In this document: piece after piece, positions 60,846 to 64,000 of the stretch
Layout: each line of letters starts with the position of its first letter
Numbering within the stretch: position 1 is the stretch's first letter
DNA from: Cytobacillus stercorigallinarum
GTDB lineage: Bacteria > Bacillota > Bacilli > Bacillales > Cytobacillaceae
Assembly (NCBI RefSeq): GCF_014836495.1
Contig: NZ_JACSQT010000001.1
Span: forward strand, 62,001-126,000
Length of the DNA stretch: 64,000 nucleotides
Direction of reading: 5' to 3'
Notes under the pieces: model-generated
Told to the model about the DNA's origin: nothing
The model's input: the letters and a program-made list of their open reading frames with translations, nothing else
The model's database searches: none
Translations under genes and position numbers: made by a program

Positions 60846-63764
60846 TTATTCTTCATCACTCGTATCCGGTTGATCTTCTTCCGCTGGAGGATTTTCAGTT
60901 TCTTCTTGAGGTTTTTCCTCTTCAGGTGTTTCTTCTGGTTTGCTATCTGTTTCTGTTTCCTGTTCTGTTTGTTCCTCTTTAGGCTTGTTTTCTTTTGCTT
61001 TTTCTTCTTTTTTCGGCTTTTCTTCTTTTTTCACATTGCCAACTTGTACTTTGCTTGAAGGTGAAGATTCGTTACCGGCAATATCCACTGCTGTAACATG
61101 GTATTCACCATTGCCACCTTTATAGCCTAAGGAGTCACCTGCTTTAATGCTGGCTACTTTTTTACCGTCTTTATATACACGATAGCCAATGACGTCATTT
61201 TCAGGGTGTTGCCCCCATGTGATGGAGTTACCTGATGATTGAGCATTTGGTGCAGCTGGTTTTTTGCCATTTTCACTCATTTTATCGGCTGCCACGAGTA
61301 CTTTAGCCCATTTATCCCTTTTCGGTAATAAGTCACTTGGATTCGCTTTAATGCCAAATAGTTTTTCAATATACGCGGCATCTATAACCATACCAGGCTC
61401 AGAAAATTCCGCTGGTGTAGATTCAAGTGCCAAATACTTTCTATCTCCAATATGGACAATTCTACCTGTGCCAAGACTATCATCTGATCTAGATGGAACG
61501 TATTTTGCATTAAAGATGTCAGTATCAACAAGTCCTGCTGCAGAGCATGCTTGAGACGGGATTAAACCACTAATTGCACAGAATGAGCGACTGACTATAC
61601 CATCAGGCCGTTTAAAGGTTTTATCCGGTTTCATGAGCTCAGGATTTACATCATAAGTAGCGTTCATCAAATCTGCCCATAAGTAATTATTACGTGCGCT
61701 ATAAGATAAGCTACCACTTGCTTTTAGAGACTTAGGCGTATCGTAGCCACTCCATAGACCAGCAGTGACATTTGGGTTAGATGCGACAAACCAAGCATCT
61801 TCAAAATTATTACCTGTCCCTGTCTTACCTGCCCAATCGGCACTGAATTTTAAACGGTTTTTAACAGCAGTGGCTGTCCCATTATTAATAACCCCACGCA
61901 TCACATCTATTGTTAAGTATGCGGTTTGCGGTGTAAAGACTTCCACTTCTTTCGTTTCATGTTCGTAGATAACATTGCCTTCTTTATCAGTAATTTTTTC
62001 AATCATATAAGCATCTACGAATTTACCGTTATTAGCAAATGTAGTGAATGCATTCGTATTCTCTTCAACGGAAACACCGTTTGTTAATGAACCTAATGCA
62101 GCTGATCTATTCGTTTTATCTTCTTCAGTTAAGGTGGTTATACCCATCTTTTCAAGATATTGTGCCGGGTTTTGGCTTAAAATATCGGTATAAAGTTTAA
62201 CGGCTGGTACGTTATAAGATTGTTCAAGTGCATACCTTGCTGAAACTAAACCATGGTAGGTAAAAGAATAGTTTTTTGGCCAATAGTCACTTGAACCTGG
62301 GTTTAATCGCAGTGGCACATCGGGAAGAATACTTCCTGGTTGTGCTGCACCAAGTTCGAATGCAGGACCATAAACAAGTAACGGTTTCATGGTTGAGCCG
62401 TTTGGTCTTAAAGTATCGGTTGCATGGTTAAGATCCTCATTTAATGATACACCCTTGCCACGACCCCCAACAAAGCTCAGAATTTTCCCTGTACTGTTTT
62501 CAATCAGTTGTCCACCAACTTCTACAGGTTCCATTACTTCTTTTTCTTCACCATCGATTACATAGGTCGCACTTTTGGCTGGTCCGTAGTTAGGATAATC
62601 TTTAACTACTTTTTGCCAAGCTTCATAAATATCTTTATCAATAGTTGAGTGGACATGATAACCATTCTGTCTTAATGCTCGATCAGCTAAAATAAGATAT
62701 TCGTTTTTAAGGTCGCCAGTTAAATCAGCTTCTTCATAGCCATCTTGTTCGGCTAAGATGGATGCTAAAAGTTCCTTTGCGCGGTCTTGGATTTCATAAG
62801 TTAAATAAGGGTATTTTTCAATTGCATCATCATTTTTTGGTTTTCTAAAATCAGCAACAATATTATACTCGCTAGCTTCTTTGTATTCTTTTTCTGTAAT
62901 TCTTTCATCATCGTACATTCTCTTCAGTACGACTTTCATACGATCAATGCCTGGCTGCAGAGACTCCTCATCCTTCAAGCCACCACCTTGTTGGAATGGT
63001 GTGTAACCAAAAGGAGACTGGGGCATACCTGCAATGAAAGCTGCTTGCGGAATCGACACATCTTTAGCATCAACACCAAATAAACCTTGGGCAGCAGCCT
63101 GAACGCCAGCGATATTTCTACCTTCCGCATTACGGCCAAAAGTAGAGACATTTAAATAAGCTTCAAGAATCTCTTCTTTATCGAAATAATTCTCTAGCCT
63201 TAATGCGAGTAAGATTTCTTTTGCTTTTCGATCAAAAGAAACTTCGTTTGTTAAGATCTGGTTTTTTATCAGTTGTTGCGTTAATGTACTTCCGCCAGAT
63301 TGAGTAGAGGCGTTTGTGACTTCTTGAAACAGTGCACGGAGGATCGCTTTTGGCACTACACCTTCATGCTCATAAAAATATTCATCCTCTGTGGCAATAA
63401 CAGCATCCTGCAAATACGGTGAAACATTTTCTAACTTCACTTCTTCTCTTTCAAGGTCCGTTCTTACATTTCCTAAATATACATCACCAGCGAAATATAA
63501 TTTTGAGGTTTCCTCATAATTATAGATTTCCTTTTGCATATTTTCATAAGAACGAAGGGGTTCATCTTTAACAAGAGAAGCAAAATAGCCAATACCTGTG
63601 GCACCTGCAAATGCCCCACCTAAAATAGCGGTAATCGCAAAAATTAATAATAAGTTCCATATAACTTGATATGTAATACGTGCGCCTTTTTTGGTTTCAT
63701 TATGAGTTAAAAAACCGAATGCGGCTTTTGCTTTTTCTTTTATCTTGCTGAAGGTTTCATTCAT
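60846..63764 (-). CDS. Class A penicillin-binding protein with FN3 domain and acidic tail
   Basis: A 972-residue bifunctional cell-wall synthase. A cytoplasmic start (1-30) and one membrane helix (about 33-60) lead to the glycosyltransferase domain (catalytic E126 in ATEDEYFYEHEG; later GGSTLTQQL). The transpeptidase domain has STMK (457-460), SYN (516-518) and KTGTG (647-651). After about residue 850 follow a fibronectin type III module (SITWGQHPENDVIGYRVY) and an extended Glu/Pro/Lys-rich tail of about 70 residues. AGGAGGG ten bases before 63764 fixes the ATG. Layout resembles PonA/PBP1-type enzymes; which paralogue it is cannot be told here. Confidence 0.92.
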   Translation of the reverse strand: MNETFSKIKEKAKAAFGFLTHNETKKGARITYQVIWNLLLIFAITAILGGAFAGATGIGYFASLVKDEPLRSYENMQKEIYNYEETSKLYFAGDVYLGNVRTDLEREEVKLENVSPYLQDAVIATEDEYFYEHEGVVPKAILRALFQEVTNASTQSGGSTLTQQLIKNQILTNEVSFDRKAKEILLALRLENYFDKEEILEAYLNVSTFGRNAEGRNIAGVQAAAQGLFGVDAKDVSIPQAAFIAGMPQSPFGYTPFQQGGGLKDEESLQPGIDRMKVVLKRMYDDERITEKEYKEASEYNIVADFRKPKNDDAIEKYPYLTYEIQDRAKELLASILAEQDGYEEADLTGDLKNEYLILADRALRQNGYHVHSTIDKDIYEAWQKVVKDYPNYGPAKSATYVIDGEEKEVMEPVEVGGQLIENSTGKILSFVGGRGKGVSLNEDLNHATDTLRPNGSTMKPLLVYGPAFELGAAQPGSILPDVPLRLNPGSSDYWPKNYSFTYHGLVSARYALEQSYNVPAVKLYTDILSQNPAQYLEKMGITTLTEEDKTNRSAALGSLTNGVSVEENTNAFTTFANNGKFVDAYMIEKITDKEGNVIYEHETKEVEVFTPQTAYLTIDVMRGVINNGTATAVKNRLKFSADWAGKTGTGNNFEDAWFVASNPNVTAGLWSGYDTPKSLKASGSLSYSARNNYLWADLMNATYDVNPELMKPDKTFKRPDGIVSRSFCAISGLIPSQACSAAGLVDTDIFNAKYVPSRSDDSLGTGRIVHIGDRKYLALESTPAEFSEPGMVIDAAYIEKLFGIKANPSDLLPKRDKWAKVLVAADKMSENGKKPAAPNAQSSGNSITWGQHPENDVIGYRVYKDGKKVASIKAGDSLGYKGGNGEYHVTAVDIAGNESSPSSKVQVGNVKKEEKPKKEEKAKENKPKEEQTEQETETDSKPEETPEEEKPQEETENPPAEEDQPDTSDEE

Positions 63765-63894
63765 TCGTTCATCCCTCCTAAAATCAAATACATTATAGCA
63801 TAACCCAACAGGGAATATGACAAGGTTCGTCATAAAGTACAAAATTCATATTTTTCTTAGTATGATGATATAAATAGATGAAAAAAACGTCATA

Positions 63895-63924
63895 TTGACA
63901 TTGGTTATTCTTTTGTGATAAAAA
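63895..63924 (+). promoter_or_regulatory. Possible promoter of the T-box transcript
   Basis: TTGACA (63895-63900), 18 bases, TAAAAA (63919-63924). The -10 is poor, but the placement before the T-box leader is right. Confidence 0.35.
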
Positions 63925-63951
63925 TGCATTATTACGATTCAATTTAATATT

Positions 63952-64000
63952 AGCGTTGATGGGTCATAAGTAGTCATTCTATCCCTGTTTCAGAAAGTCG
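63952..64000 (+). promoter_or_regulatory. 5' part of a T-box leader, cut by window edge
   Basis: The stretch has the hallmarks of T-box stem I: the 5' strand GATGGG, the AAGTAGT segment (63969-63975), then CCCTGTTTCAGAAAGTCG (63983-64000), which corresponds to the conserved ..CTGTTTCAGAGAGTCG that leads into the next conserved loop. The specifier codon, terminator and gene lie beyond the window. In B. subtilis the acsA neighbour with a T-box is tyrS, so an aminoacyl-tRNA synthetase gene is expected to follow on the plus strand. Confidence 0.75.

Noticed and set aside
61264..61554. 96-codon plus-strand frame inside the PBP gene
   Set aside because: Antisense shadow of a well-supported penicillin-binding protein.
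1..64000. CRISPR arrays, tRNA or rRNA genes, prophage
   Set aside because: No regularly spaced repeats, no tRNA-like cloverleaf or rRNA segment and no phage structural genes were seen.

Overview
The window is chromosomal DNA of a low-GC, endospore-forming member of the Bacillaceae. Evidence: the long, well-spaced purine-rich ribosome binding sites, the frequent TTG/GTG starts, the sporulation-type membrane protein YtvI, the YtxJ/bacillithiol-type protein, and above all a gene order that follows the Bacillus subtilis ytzE/ytzG-pepV-dat ... ytkP-amyX-trmB ... sftA-murC ... ytxGHJ-aroA-ccpA-motPS ... acuCBA-acsA region. The species cannot be named from the sequence. No rRNA, tRNA, CRISPR array or prophage was seen.

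Layout. 1-6.8 kb: a truncated coiled-coil protein gene, an rRNA pseudouridine synthase, a small DeoR-type regulator, a two-gene osmolyte/ergothioneine-type ABC importer with permease and binding protein fused, dipeptidase PepV and D-amino acid transaminase. 7-19 kb is mostly accessory: YtvI, two acetyltransferases and a DinB-fold protein, a FUSC-family membrane protein behind a structured leader, a large-subunit catalase with candidate PerR and SigB sites, two MFS transporters and a TetR regulator with an 18-bp inverted-repeat operator. 18.9-20.3 kb: a decayed IS1595-type transposase and an alpha/beta hydrolase. 20.4-48.6 kb is the conserved core (cysteine synthase-like YtkP, ThpR, pullulanase, YtmP/YtzH, TrmB, lactonase YtnP, peptidases, YtpP/YtpQ/SftA/MurC, aminopeptidase, YtxGHJ, AroA, CcpA, MotPS). 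48.7-55 kb: VOC and GrpB proteins, two LysR regulators, each divergent from the gene it probably controls, an FMN reductase-cupin-DinB operon, and then a manganese (yybP-ykoY) riboswitch before a 37-residue basic peptide and a lipoprotein gene. 55.8-60.5 kb: the acetyl-CoA synthetase gene acsA divergent from its acetylation/deacetylation operon acuABC. 60.8-63.8 kb: a class A penicillin-binding protein. The last 50 bases are the start of a T-box leader whose gene lies outside the window.

How parts work together. AcuA (acetyltransferase), AcuC (deacetylase) and AcsA form a post-translational switch; the AcsA lysine target is present at residue 549, and a candidate CcpA site overlaps the acuABC promoter while CcpA itself is encoded 12 kb away. 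CcpA is followed by the sodium-type flagellar stator genes motPS. Candidate SigB promoters precede both the catalase and ytxGHJ, pointing to general stress control. The most unusual unit is the complete promoter/Mn-riboswitch/terminator/small peptide/lipoprotein cassette at 54.99-55.83 kb, because Mn riboswitches usually precede Mn exporters. Decayed gene pieces (an FtsA-like N-terminus at 44 kb, a transposase at 19 kb, open segments at 1.5 and 58.4 kb) explain some of the long gaps.
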